NCBI GenBank assembly: GCA_023411795.1
Contig: JAEYOK010000030.1
Coordinates: 1 to 64,000 of the forward strand
DNA from: Bacillota bacterium
GTDB lineage: Bacteria; Bacillota; Clostridia; DSM-8532
Direction of reading: 5' to 3'
Length of the DNA stretch: 64,000 nucleotides
Shown: piece by piece, positions 26,006 through 34,884 of the stretch
Position numbering within the stretch: the first letter of the stretch is position 1
Layout: each line of letters opens with the position of its first letter
Translations under genes and position numbers: made by a program
Notes under the pieces: generated by a model
Database searches by the model: none
Told to the model about the DNA's origin: nothing
The model's input: only the letters and a program-made list of their open reading frames with translations

Positions 26006-27436
26006 ATGAAAAAATACAAAAGTTTTTTTGTGATTATTCTGGCACTGGCAATAATGATGGCCGGCTGTTCAACCCGTACATCGGGAGAAGACCCTGATAC
26101 AGAAGAGCCCACTCCTTCTGGTGATGAATACGTTGCAACAGTAAATCAGGAAGCCTGGGAAAGTATATCGGGCACATTTGTCAGGGAGGAAAGCAGTCAA
26201 TATAACAATGGAGTATTACAGCTAAAATACTTATCCAATAATAATGTTTTGTTTGAGTTCAGATTAATGGAAGGCGAAGAAGAGGAAGACTTGGCAAAAA
26301 CAACGGTACTGCCTTTTGTTATGTTGGTTGAAGAGGACGGAACAGGTAGGTATCAAACCCTTCCCGATGCGGAAAATCCATTTGAAATAGTTTTTACTCT
26401 ATCAGAGGATGGGAATAAAGTGACGGTTTCCCATACCGGTGAGATGCCAATTTTATGTGACGGAGAATATGAGTTCCTGAATTCATCCCTGGAGGTATCG
26501 GAGGCTTCGGCTCTAGCAATCCTTGATCATCTTCCTACAGCCGCTACCAGCCTTAATCATGAGCTTGGTGCTTATACCATAGCCTATCCCGAGGAACTTA
26601 TTGACGACTGGTTTTATCCGGTGGAGGCCATATTTGATGATACCGAAGCGGTATTGGCTAAATTTCTTATTGCCAAGGATCTTAGCGCTGTGTATCGTGT
26701 TGACGATGATATAGAGCCTGCGCTTATATTCGGTACGGCCCAGCCAATGTTGGATGCTGTTATTTTGGTTGAATATTTTGATGATAATTATGATGATATA
26801 GAGTCCGAAGATGAAGCTCCCGAGGCTGTATATTACGAAAAACAGTTGATAACGGTAGAATTGGTTCAGGGAACCGCATTTACTGTCGGTTCAGTTTCGC
26901 CTTTAGCCGCGTATATACCCGGACAATTACCCTATGAAATAGAAGCCTATTCATCTGATCCTGATATTATAACTGTTGATGAGGATGGTGTTGCCGAGGC
27001 TTTGGCAGTCGGAGAAGCAGACATTTACGGTACCATAAGGGTGTTTGACGGACAACGAGATTTTTCTATACATCTTTATGTAGAAGAAGATTATGGTTCG
27101 GATCCCGATTCAGGTCTTACAGGCGGTGGTCTGGTTTCGCAGGACGAAACCACTGGAGAAAATGCAGATTATGAAGCTTCGGATTATTGGGGAGTAACAG
27201 GTTGGGGTTGCGAAGCAGAAGATGGCAGTGTCCTTATGCTAACCTTCTACAGTGAGGGGAAATGGGATTTTGCAGATGAGAGTTTTACAATTATTAGCAA
27301 AGGGGAATATGTTGTTTCAGAAGGTGTTGCAATAATGACTGATTCCGAAGGTGTTGAGACCCGCGCTTATATACGTGAAAATGGCACTCTTATATGGAGT
27401 GTTGAAGAGGGTGAGATACCATTTGATATTTTATAG
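26006..27436 (+). CDS. Large lipoprotein with an Ig-like (BIG2-type) segment
   Basis: This 476-residue acidic protein has lipobox MAGC (Cys about 21). The region near residues 310-355 (YEIEAYSSDPDIITVDEDGVAEALAVGEADIYG, read in two parts) follows the bacterial Ig-like group 2 pattern S-x-D-x-x-I-x-x-V-D-x-x-G-x-x-x-A-x-x-x-G. A C-terminal lipocalin-like stretch (ADYWGVTGWGCEAEDGS and KGEYVVSEGVAIMTD) resembles that of the other lipoproteins in the cluster. It is membrane-anchored on the outside; the ligand is unknown. A GGGGGCGATT ribosome binding site sits 12 bp after the preceding gene, so they are probably co-transcribed. Confidence 0.78.
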   Translation: MKKYKSFFVIILALAIMMAGCSTRTSGEDPDTEEPTPSGDEYVATVNQEAWESISGTFVREESSQYNNGVLQLKYLSNNNVLFEFRLMEGEEEEDLAKTTVLPFVMLVEEDGTGRYQTLPDAENPFEIVFTLSEDGNKVTVSHTGEMPILCDGEYEFLNSSLEVSEASALAILDHLPTAATSLNHELGAYTIAYPEELIDDWFYPVEAIFDDTEAVLAKFLIAKDLSAVYRVDDDIEPALIFGTAQPMLDAVILVEYFDDNYDDIESEDEAPEAVYYEKQLITVELVQGTAFTVGSVSPLAAYIPGQLPYEIEAYSSDPDIITVDEDGVAEALAVGEADIYGTIRVFDGQRDFSIHLYVEEDYGSDPDSGLTGGGLVSQDETTGENADYEASDYWGVTGWGCEAEDGSVLMLTFYSEGKWDFADESFTIISKGEYVVSEGVAIMTDSEGVETRAYIRENGTLIWSVEEGEIPFDIL

Positions 27437-27554
27437 GTATCCCTTTTAATTGATTAATTGTTTATTAACAAAATTATGAATTTGTTACACAATTCCATAT
27501 ATTAGCTTTATGGGTTATAATGATAATAATGCTAATTATTTGGAGGATATTATT

Positions 27555-28319
27555 ATGAAAATACGGAGAATTATTGCGGTTATTATACTTCTGGTTTTCG
27601 GGAGTGTCGTGGTCTCTGGTTGCGCAAACAGTAAAGAAAGCGAAAACTCAGATAAGGAGAAGACTATCATAAAAGCTATTTCAATGAATATAAGTTACCC
27701 CAATAACAGTTACATGATAGTCACCCAAAAAGGAACCGTGATATGTGCAGACCCCACTAACTGTGTAGACGGCGTGGAACCCGACATAATTACATCCACT
27801 CATAGCCATAATGATCATCAGGATACTAAATTAGAAAAGAAATTCCCAGATTGCAGAATATCAAAATGGACTCTCGAAAGCTTTGAAGTTGATGATGTAA
27901 AAGTTAAGTCAATAGCTTCGTCTCATAGCGGGGACACTATTATTGAAAAAAGCCCGACTAATTTAATATACATATTTGAGATTGATGGACTTCGAATAGC
28001 TCATATGGGTGATATCGGGCAGAGCTTACTTACAGATGAACAGTTAGAAGAGCTTGGACAGATTGATATTGCATTCATGCAGTTTGTCAATTCTTATTCA
28101 AATTATTCTATAGAAAACGAAAAGGGCTTTAAAGTTATTGAGCAACTAAAACCTCAAATAATAATACCTACGCATTCTTCGCCGGAGGCTGACAAAAAGA
28201 TAGGTGAAATAGTAGGGATATATGAAGAGGTAGATGATGTGCTTTTAATCAGTAAAGATGACTTGAGTGATGGAACAAGAAAAGTAGTAAAAATAAAAAA
28301 TTCGCTTGTCATTAAGTAA
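27555..28319 (+). CDS. Lipoprotein with metallo-beta-lactamase fold
   Basis: This 254-residue protein has a lipobox VSGC (Cys about 21) and a metallo-beta-lactamase-like domain: THSHNDHQD (about 88-96, the H-x-H-x-D-H metal motif with H-S-H-N-D-H), HMGDIG (about 152) and PTHSS (about 211). The family resembles UlaG/YcaE-type MBL hydrolases (Zn-dependent phosphoesterases or lactonases). Attachment to the outer face of the membrane is unusual for that group. The substrate is unknown. GGAGGA lies 7 bases before ATG 27555; the reading frame extends upstream to 27510 but without a ribosome binding site. Confidence 0.82.
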   Translation: MKIRRIIAVIILLVFGSVVVSGCANSKESENSDKEKTIIKAISMNISYPNNSYMIVTQKGTVICADPTNCVDGVEPDIITSTHSHNDHQDTKLEKKFPDCRISKWTLESFEVDDVKVKSIASSHSGDTIIEKSPTNLIYIFEIDGLRIAHMGDIGQSLLTDEQLEELGQIDIAFMQFVNSYSNYSIENEKGFKVIEQLKPQIIIPTHSSPEADKKIGEIVGIYEEVDDVLLISKDDLSDGTRKVVKIKNSLVIK

Positions 28320-28329
28320 TTTATTAATC

Positions 28330-28364
28330 AAAAGCAGTGTTTAATCAACGCTGCTTTTTCTTTT
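28330..28364 (+). terminator. Rho-independent terminator
   Basis: AAAAGCAGTGTT (28330-28341) pairs with AACGCTGCTTTT with one G-T mismatch, followed by TTCTTTT. It closes the lipoprotein cluster. Confidence 0.85.
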
Positions 28365-28402
28365 ACCCGATATTATGATAGAATCAGGAAAATCTAAGTA
28401 AA

Positions 28403-29506
28403 TCATAGAGGCTCCTTTTTGCTTATCGGATTTAGGTTTCTTACATATAAAACCATTAGATCCCTTATGGTTTGGGTTATAAAATTTCTGGTCTCCTTGT
28501 CAATACTTCTGAAAGCCTTAAGAATCATAGCCCATTCCTTAACCCGTATTTCAGTTAAATCGTTTATTGATCTGGCGTTGGTGGAATTGATTACTTGATA
28601 TAAAGCATCGATAAACAATTCTCTCTTTTCATCAGAAATATTGCTGAGCCACTGGCTTATAGTGTAGTTGGCATTAAGAGAACCATTTGAAATGGATTCG
28701 GTGTATTTAAAATCACCGTCTTCTAAAACCCATGAAAAGGGGTCATGCTGAAGTATCCCGAAATTTTTACTTGCAACTACCCGGTAATTCTCCTGACTTT
28801 GAAGCAACATACCTATAATAGAAGATTGAGGTATTATTTTGAATATCCTGTCTTTAATATTTAAATACTCATCGCTTAAGAAAATGTTTTCTCTAAAACC
28901 GGGGCCATCATGACTGAAAACAGCTATGATTCTTTCTTGAGTTGATTTTTCACAGAACATTGAGGAATAAACGGCAATGTTTCCACCTTTTGAATGACCA
29001 CCCACCCTAAGAATACCGGTTATCTTTTTAGCTACGGTATTTAAGTAATCAACCCCTTCCTCCTGAGAGGGAACGGGGTTGATATAGGCCATATTAAAAT
29101 CTTCCTTCCAACCCACAAAGGTAACGTCAGTTCCCCGATAGGTTACCATATAAGTTTTGTCGGGAAGAACATAGGTTACTGCCGAGAATTGTTTTTCTGA
29201 TTTATAATCTAGCTTGCTGACATAATAGTTCATCTCTATATCTCTAAAACGGGGGCTTGCTGCAAGAACAGTTAATAGCCGTTTGTTTTTTTCTTCATCT
29301 AATACATCATGCAGCATAGAGGCGAAATTCTCCGCCTTAAAAAGATCTTTGATTCGTATAGAAGGAGCTTCCTCTTCTATTGTCGGTACTATATTATCAA
29401 ATTTCAAGTATGCGAATTGAGAAAGAACCAGACTGTCAACGCAACTGAATGCCTTTTCATCAAATTTCCTCATCTCGTTTTCAACATACTCGATTATATT
29501 CTTCAT
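28403..29506 (-). CDS. DUF2974 (Mbeg1-like) alpha/beta-hydrolase-fold protein
   Basis: This 367-residue soluble protein has the DUF2974 layout: an N-terminal helical part (DSLVLSQFAYLKF), then TYRGTDVTFVGWKEDFNMAY, then the nucleophile elbow GGHSKGG (about 166-172), which is the G-x-S-x-G motif of lipases, and FSHDGPGF. The Ser of GHSKGG is the likely nucleophile, and the Asp of HDGPG is a candidate acid. Natural substrates of this family are not known; lipid hydrolysis is likely. It is encoded next to galactose mutarotase on the same strand, with a 10 bp gap, so it is probably co-transcribed with it. AAGGA precedes the ATG. Confidence 0.88.
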   Translation of the reverse strand: MKNIIEYVENEMRKFDEKAFSCVDSLVLSQFAYLKFDNIVPTIEEEAPSIRIKDLFKAENFASMLHDVLDEEKNKRLLTVLAASPRFRDIEMNYYVSKLDYKSEKQFSAVTYVLPDKTYMVTYRGTDVTFVGWKEDFNMAYINPVPSQEEGVDYLNTVAKKITGILRVGGHSKGGNIAVYSSMFCEKSTQERIIAVFSHDGPGFRENIFLSDEYLNIKDRIFKIIPQSSIIGMLLQSQENYRVVASKNFGILQHDPFSWVLEDGDFKYTESISNGSLNANYTISQWLSNISDEKRELFIDALYQVINSTNARSINDLTEIRVKEWAMILKAFRSIDKETRNFITQTIRDLMVLYVRNLNPISKKEPL

Positions 29507-29516
29507 ACTAATATCC

Positions 29517-30584
29517 TTATTTGGTACTGAAGTTATACACCGTAAGATGGTGATATGTCTGGCCTGCTCTTATTATAGGGGAAGGAAAATGACGGTGTTT
29601 CAAAGAATTCGGGAAAAATTGGGTTTCCAAGCACAACCCATGCCATTTATCGTATTGAGCACCACCTTTTCCAAAGCCTGCGCTTTTAATAAAATTTCCG
29701 GTATACAGTTGAACACCGGGTTTAGTGGTATAGCAAGTCATTAAGCGCCCCGATTTCGGGTCGTAAAGCTCACAGCACTCTTTAGGTGTTCCATCAGTAT
29801 TTCTTAGAACGAAATTATGATCATATCCAGACCCGTTTGTCATCTGTTCGTTACCGGAAAAATCCCGAAGAAATTCCCCTATTGGCCTGGATCCGGTAAA
29901 ATCAAACGGGGTGTTTTTAACACTATGGATTTCACCGGTAGGCAATGATTCATTATTTATTGGTGTATAAAAATCGGCGTTTATCTTTAAATAATGGTTA
30001 AGGATTGTTCCTGAATCATGCCCTGAAAGATTAAAATAGGCATGATTGGTCAAATTAAGGATTGTATCCTTATCACAAGCACCGTAATATTCAATTTCAA
30101 GGGAGTTAGACTCTGTTAAGCCATAAATAACCCTGACTTCCAGATTTCCGGGATAACCTTCATCACCATCTGGGCTGAACAAGCTCAATTCCAGATAATC
30201 TTGATTATTTCTAGTAATAATCCTGGAATCCCATACTCTTTTATCGAAACCTAAAAGACCACCGTGAAGCTGATTTTTTCCTTCATTAGCACTCAATTCA
30301 TATTTAATATCGTTTAGTAAGAAAGAGGCGTTTTCTATGCGATTGGCATACCGGCCGACAAGGGCACCGAAGAAAAAGGAAGGATGATCGAGATAGCCAT
30401 TGATATTATCGTAGCCTAACACTATATCATCGGTTTTTCCATTTCTGTCAGAAACAAATAGTGATACTATAATTCCGCCGTAATCGATTATACCGGCCTG
30501 TACACCATTATTGTTTGACAGTGTGTATAAAGTAATACCGGTTCCATCCGGCAAGACCCCAAAGGGCTTTGACACTATACCCAT
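29517..30584 (-). CDS. galM: Galactose mutarotase (aldose 1-epimerase)
   Basis: This 355-residue cytosolic enzyme interconverts alpha and beta anomers of galactose or glucose. Signature segments are GGIIVSLFVSDRNG, ALVGRYANRI, LHGG, NLTNHAYFNLSG (containing catalytic His), and CLETQFFPNS (catalytic Glu). All key residues are visible. ATG 30584 is used because GGAGG lies 6 bases upstream; the longer frame from 30623 has no site. It precedes the DUF2974 gene in one transcription unit and is divergent from the radical SAM gene. Confidence 0.95.
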   Translation of the reverse strand: MGIVSKPFGVLPDGTGITLYTLSNNNGVQAGIIDYGGIIVSLFVSDRNGKTDDIVLGYDNINGYLDHPSFFFGALVGRYANRIENASFLLNDIKYELSANEGKNQLHGGLLGFDKRVWDSRIITRNNQDYLELSLFSPDGDEGYPGNLEVRVIYGLTESNSLEIEYYGACDKDTILNLTNHAYFNLSGHDSGTILNHYLKINADFYTPINNESLPTGEIHSVKNTPFDFTGSRPIGEFLRDFSGNEQMTNGSGYDHNFVLRNTDGTPKECCELYDPKSGRLMTCYTTKPGVQLYTGNFIKSAGFGKGGAQYDKWHGLCLETQFFPNSLKHRHFPSPIIRAGQTYHHLTVYNFSTK

Positions 30585-30775
30585 ATGTACCTCCATCAGC
30601 TTCCCGATAAATGGGTTTTTCAAGCAATCCTATTATACACTTGGTTATCTCTGTAATTCAATCGCTTCTTATAATATCATATTTCCACCATTCTAATGAA
30701 ATTTTAATCTTTTTTATATCCATACTTTATTAAAAAGAGGTAAAATGAACAAGATAAATAGACTGAGAGGAATAA

Positions 30776-32548
30776 ATGAAGACTTTATTGATAGCGATAA
30801 ATGCAAAATTTGAGCATGAGGGTCTGGCGGTATGGTATTTAAACCAGGCTTGCCTTAATAAGAACATTCCTGTTAAAATTTTTCGATTTTCTATAAATGA
30901 CTCCATGCAAAGAATATGGGCTTCAATTTTGGAAGAGCAGCCTGATGTAGCGGCTTTTTCCTGCTATATCTGGAACAGAGAATTAGTTCTCAAACTAATC
31001 TGCGATTTGAAGAAAGCAAAACCTGATTGTATTGTTATTGTGGGAGGACCTGAGGCCAGCTATGAAGGTGCGGAGAAGGATTTCTATGCATTTGGAGCTG
31101 ATTTTGTCGTTAAAGGAGAGGGTGAAGGAAAGCTTCCGATGTTGCTGAAATCCCTGGAAAAAGAAGGTGTTCAGGGAGCCAGACAGTTGGTTTTAGATAA
31201 CCCTGATATCCTTACAAACACTCATTGCGGTGAAGGGGAATATATTTCTCCCTTTTCTTCGGAATACCTGAGCTTGATAAAGGACAGAATTGCATATATT
31301 GAATCATCCAGAGGCTGTCCTTATCGATGTTCATATTGCTTATCATCGGAGAGTAAGGGATTTATTCTATATCGGCCCGATGTTATTGAAGCTGATATAA
31401 GGAAACTCATAGATGCAGGGGCCAAGGTTATTAAATTTGTGGATCGCTCTTTTAATGTTAATGAGAAGCACGCTCTGGCAATTTGGGACGTAATAAGAAA
31501 GTTTTCCGACAAGAACGTAACCTTTCACTTTGAAGTTAACCCGGACATTTTAACAGAAGCTCAAATAGACAGTCTTCAAAAAATGAGACCGGGACTTGTT
31601 CAGGTTGAAGCGGGAATTCAATCGGTAAATTTACAAACCTTGAAAGAGGTCTCCCGGGTTATGAATGTGGAAGCCGCAATTAAAAATATCAAAACCCTTA
31701 TGGAGAAAGGTAATATTCATGTTCATACTGACCTTATAGCGGGCTTGCCCTATGATGATTTTAACTCTTTTAAAGAGTCATTTAACAGGATTTACGATAT
31801 AAAGGCTCACCATATGCAATTGGGGTTCCTTAAGCTTCTCCACGGAACCAGAATTCGCTCGGAAGCAGAGAAGCACCAATATAAATTCAGAGACTACCCG
31901 CCCTACGAGGTTATAGAAAACCAGTATATGAATGCTGAACAAATGCTCTTATTGAAAGGTGTCGAAGAGGTTCTGGACCGTACATGGAACTCGGGCCGTC
32001 TTAACTTTACTCTGGATTATATGGAGACATTTTTTCCGACGGCCTTTGACCTTTATGAAAGTTTAGCAGGGTTTTTCAAGACAAAGGGAAGGATATATCA
32101 ACCAATGTCGGCTGTGAGCCTATTTGAGCTTATCAGGGAGTTCGCATTATCATTGGAAGGAGTAGATCCATTAACCCTGGACTCCTATGTTGTCCTGGAT
32201 TATGCCTGTTCTCTAAAAAATCCTGTTATACCTGAGTTTTTGAAAGATAGCAAGGTCAAGGCTCTTGATTGTAAAGAAACACTAGAATCCATACCTCAAA
32301 TAGGTTGGAAAAAGGAATACAGAAAAAGATTCCTGATACTTTCCGGAGATTTACCATTGATAAATGGTGTTAAGTATAGAACTTCTGAGAATAGAATATT
32401 AATGGATACGCATTATGTCGACAGGGAAAATACTAGTATGGTTATTGTAGACTTGACAAATATTGACCGGGTCAATAGCGGAAGGGTCATTATAGATACG
32501 TATAATATTGACCCTGTTACCGAAAGAGCTATTCCAATGACTATTTAG
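30776..32548 (+). CDS. B12-binding radical SAM protein (DUF4080 family)
   Basis: This 590-residue protein has an N-terminal cobalamin-binding-like Rossmann domain (about 1-140, with IVGGPEASYEGAEKDFYAFGADFVVKGEGE read as two blocks), a radical SAM core with the 4Fe-4S motif CPYRCSYC (about 182-189), GAGIQS-like VEAGIQSVNLQTLKEVSR and HTDLIAGLP, and a C-terminal DUF4080 region. It therefore uses S-adenosylmethionine and possibly cobalamin; the substrate is unknown. GAGAGG precedes the ATG. Confidence 0.92.
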   Translation: MKTLLIAINAKFEHEGLAVWYLNQACLNKNIPVKIFRFSINDSMQRIWASILEEQPDVAAFSCYIWNRELVLKLICDLKKAKPDCIVIVGGPEASYEGAEKDFYAFGADFVVKGEGEGKLPMLLKSLEKEGVQGARQLVLDNPDILTNTHCGEGEYISPFSSEYLSLIKDRIAYIESSRGCPYRCSYCLSSESKGFILYRPDVIEADIRKLIDAGAKVIKFVDRSFNVNEKHALAIWDVIRKFSDKNVTFHFEVNPDILTEAQIDSLQKMRPGLVQVEAGIQSVNLQTLKEVSRVMNVEAAIKNIKTLMEKGNIHVHTDLIAGLPYDDFNSFKESFNRIYDIKAHHMQLGFLKLLHGTRIRSEAEKHQYKFRDYPPYEVIENQYMNAEQMLLLKGVEEVLDRTWNSGRLNFTLDYMETFFPTAFDLYESLAGFFKTKGRIYQPMSAVSLFELIREFALSLEGVDPLTLDSYVVLDYACSLKNPVIPEFLKDSKVKALDCKETLESIPQIGWKKEYRKRFLILSGDLPLINGVKYRTSENRILMDTHYVDRENTSMVIVDLTNIDRVNSGRVIIDTYNIDPVTERAIPMTI

Positions 32549-32622
32549 TTAACTCTTTACCCAAAGAAGAAATGAGTGTAAAATAAACATGTATATGTTA
32601 ATTTTTGATGGTGGTGAATGAC

Positions 32623-33276
32623 TTGAAAATATCAACAACAGGTAGATTATTGTCCATATTGTCAGGTGTAGCGGTATTTGCTTTGTTGCTGTTCTTAATA
32701 CGTATTGCGTTGCCTTATGCTCTTATTGCGGGAGTAATAGGATGGCTTGTGGTTATCTTGTCTTTCTCAAAAAAAGAAAAGGACGAGACTATTGTAGTGG
32801 AAGGTTCGACTCAATCAGATATTGAGGACGCTATCAAAACCGGACGGAAGCTAACCACCGGGATGAGGCAGGCAATAAAACGGCTTTCTCAGATGGAAAT
32901 CTGTAATGAAGTAGAGGATCTTTGCCGCATTGCCGAATCCATGTTTGAGCTCTTAAGGAAAGACCCTAAGGATATCCGTATAGTAAAGCAATTTATAACC
33001 TACTATTTAGAGCCTACCCACAAAATTATAGTAAAATATGCAGAACTGGCTACTACAAGGCCGATGCCTGCAGATGCGGTTGAGACCCTCGAAAGAACAG
33101 AGAAGTCTTTGAAAGGCATTCGGACGACTTTCCTTCAGCAGAAAGAAAAAATGCTGTCAAATGACGTTATGGATTTAGATACCGAAATCAAGGTTTTTGA
33201 GACTCTTTCCAACAACATAGGTACTTCAGCTAAAGCTAATAAAGACATGAATTCGCGTTCTCAGAACGGCGTATAA
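32623..33276 (+). CDS. XpaC-like (5-bromo-4-chloroindolyl phosphate hydrolysis) protein
   Basis: This is a protein of about 217 residues with two adjacent N-terminal membrane helices (about 6-45, LLSILSGVAVFALLLFLIR) and a cytosolic helical domain (QMEICNEVEDLCRIAESMFELLRKDPKDIRIVKQFITYYLEPTHKI read as successive helices) that matches the XpaC family. XpaC proteins are commonly encoded next to TelA, as here. Its biochemical role is not established, and the family name comes from an artificial-substrate phenotype. TTG 32623 is preferred because GGTGGTG lies 6 bases upstream; ATG 32608 is an alternative. Confidence 0.82.
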   Translation: MKISTTGRLLSILSGVAVFALLLFLIRIALPYALIAGVIGWLVVILSFSKKEKDETIVVEGSTQSDIEDAIKTGRKLTTGMRQAIKRLSQMEICNEVEDLCRIAESMFELLRKDPKDIRIVKQFITYYLEPTHKIIVKYAELATTRPMPADAVETLERTEKSLKGIRTTFLQQKEKMLSNDVMDLDTEIKVFETLSNNIGTSAKANKDMNSRSQNGV

Positions 33277-33320
33277 AAAGTTTTAACTTAATATAAATTA
33301 AGAAAGGTATGGTAATAGTA

Positions 33321-34439
33321 ATGAACGGACAATTACAATCCGCACCTGTTCAAACGGTTGCAAATACTGTGGATAACTATGATGTGAACAAGTGGAATGA
33401 GATGTCACCGGAGGATAGACAGAAGGTTCTGGATATAGCAGCTCAAATTAATGTGTCTGATTCCCAGAATGTTATCCAGTATGGTAATTTGGCTCAGAGC
33501 GATATATCCAAATTCTCCGATGCAATGCTTGATCAAATCAGGGCCAAGGACAGCGGAGAAGTTGGAGACGTACTTACCGACCTTTTGGTTAAGGTACAGG
33601 ATGTTAATATTGACGCTATAGATCCCAATCAAAAAGGTTTTTCTTTTGCAAAGATGTTTAGTGGCGTGAGAAAAGAAACCCAGAAATTTATAGCTCGTTA
33701 CGATAAAATCAGTGTTCAGATAGAAAAGATTATTGATCAACTTGATAGATCAAAGCTCCAACTCATCCGTGATATAACGGCTTTGGACACTATGTATGAT
33801 AAGAATCTGGACTATTTGAAGCAACTGGACATCTATATTATGGCGGGTTCCTTGAAATTAAAAGATCTTAATGATAAGGAGTTACCGGCTCTTAAGGAAA
33901 AAGCGACAAAAACTGGTGATGCAGTTGACGCTCAAAAGGTTAAGGATATGGCCGAGCTTATCTCCAGATTTGAAAAGAAGATTCATGACCTGAAGCTGAG
34001 CCGTATGATTGCTATTCAGACTGCACCCCAGATTCGTCTTATCCAAAGTAATGATCAGACTTTGGTGGAGAAAATACAAAGCTCTATTATGAATACCATA
34101 CCCCTTTGGAAGAACCAGATAGCTATTGCCATAACCATGCTAAGACAACAGTCTGCGTTAAAGCTTCAAAGAGATGTGACCAATACCACCAATGATTTAT
34201 TGGCTCGCAATTCTGAGATGCTTAAGACCAGCTCTATAGATATCGCCCGTGAAAATGAACGTGGTATTGTGGACATTGAAACACTGAAAAAGGTTAATGA
34301 AGACCTTATCATCACTTTGGAAGAAACACTTAAGATCCAGCAGGACGGCCGTGCAAGAAGAGCTCAGGTTGAAACCGAGCTAAAGACTATGGAAGATGAT
34401 ATCAAGAGAAAGCTTCTTGAAATGAAAGATAGGGTATAA
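33321..34439 (+). CDS. TelA/KlaA-like toxic anion resistance protein
   Basis: This is a helical cytosolic protein of about 372 residues belonging to the TelA family, named for tellurite resistance. Recognised segments are ISVQIEKIIDQLDRSKLQLIRDITALDTMYDKN (first part), LIQSNDQTLVEKIQSSIMNTIPLWKNQ and the C-terminal EDLIITLEETLKIQQDGRA. Its mechanism is not known; in Bacillus-type genomes it accompanies XpaC, often in stress regulons. It follows the XpaC gene with a 44 bp gap, so the two form a unit. The best start is ATG 33321 rather than 33309, since AAGAAAGG is too close to the latter. Confidence 0.88.
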   Translation: MNGQLQSAPVQTVANTVDNYDVNKWNEMSPEDRQKVLDIAAQINVSDSQNVIQYGNLAQSDISKFSDAMLDQIRAKDSGEVGDVLTDLLVKVQDVNIDAIDPNQKGFSFAKMFSGVRKETQKFIARYDKISVQIEKIIDQLDRSKLQLIRDITALDTMYDKNLDYLKQLDIYIMAGSLKLKDLNDKELPALKEKATKTGDAVDAQKVKDMAELISRFEKKIHDLKLSRMIAIQTAPQIRLIQSNDQTLVEKIQSSIMNTIPLWKNQIAIAITMLRQQSALKLQRDVTNTTNDLLARNSEMLKTSSIDIARENERGIVDIETLKKVNEDLIITLEETLKIQQDGRARRAQVETELKTMEDDIKRKLLEMKDRV

Positions 34440-34483
34440 CATAGCATTGACATTGCTGGACTTTAGAGACTATAATCTTAAAT

Positions 34484-34795
34484 AATAAAGATAAATGCAA
34501 TGATCGGACCAGTAGAATTTCGGGTTATCTTTACAGAGAGCTTTGGGCAAAGCGTTTCAGTTACTGAAAACCAGCGTTTTCGTTGAAACCACCGGTGGAA
34601 GCCCACAGGATAATGAAATTTGAAAATCAGCCGTAAGCAGCAGCCCCAAAAAGACGGGATATGCCCTTCTTACTAAGGTGAGCCGGTTAAGGGCCGTTAT
34701 TCCTAAAGAGTGACAGATGTAAATTTTGTTTTATAACTGTAATTTGGGTGGTACCGCGAGGCCTTTCGTCCCATAGTAGGATGAAAGGCTTTTTT
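34484..34795 (+). promoter_or_regulatory. T-box riboswitch leader (isoleucine) of ileS
   Basis: The leader contains the AG-bulge motif CAGAGAGC near 34534, the highly conserved T-box GGGTGGTACCGCG (34746-34758) and, right after it, the antiterminator/terminator switch GCCTTTCGTCC (34761-34771) / GGATGAAAGGC (34779-34789) followed by TTTTTT. By the family mechanism, uncharged tRNA-Ile pairs through the specifier loop and the T-box and lets transcription proceed into ileS. I could not place the specifier codon with certainty. This leader accounts for most of the 34440-34884 gap. Confidence 0.95.
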
Positions 34796-34884
34796 AATGC
34801 CGATAATTTATCTAGAGATTGTTCGTTAAATAGAACCGACATAAACCGGATTACTTACTTAACAAAAAAGAGAGGATTGATACC

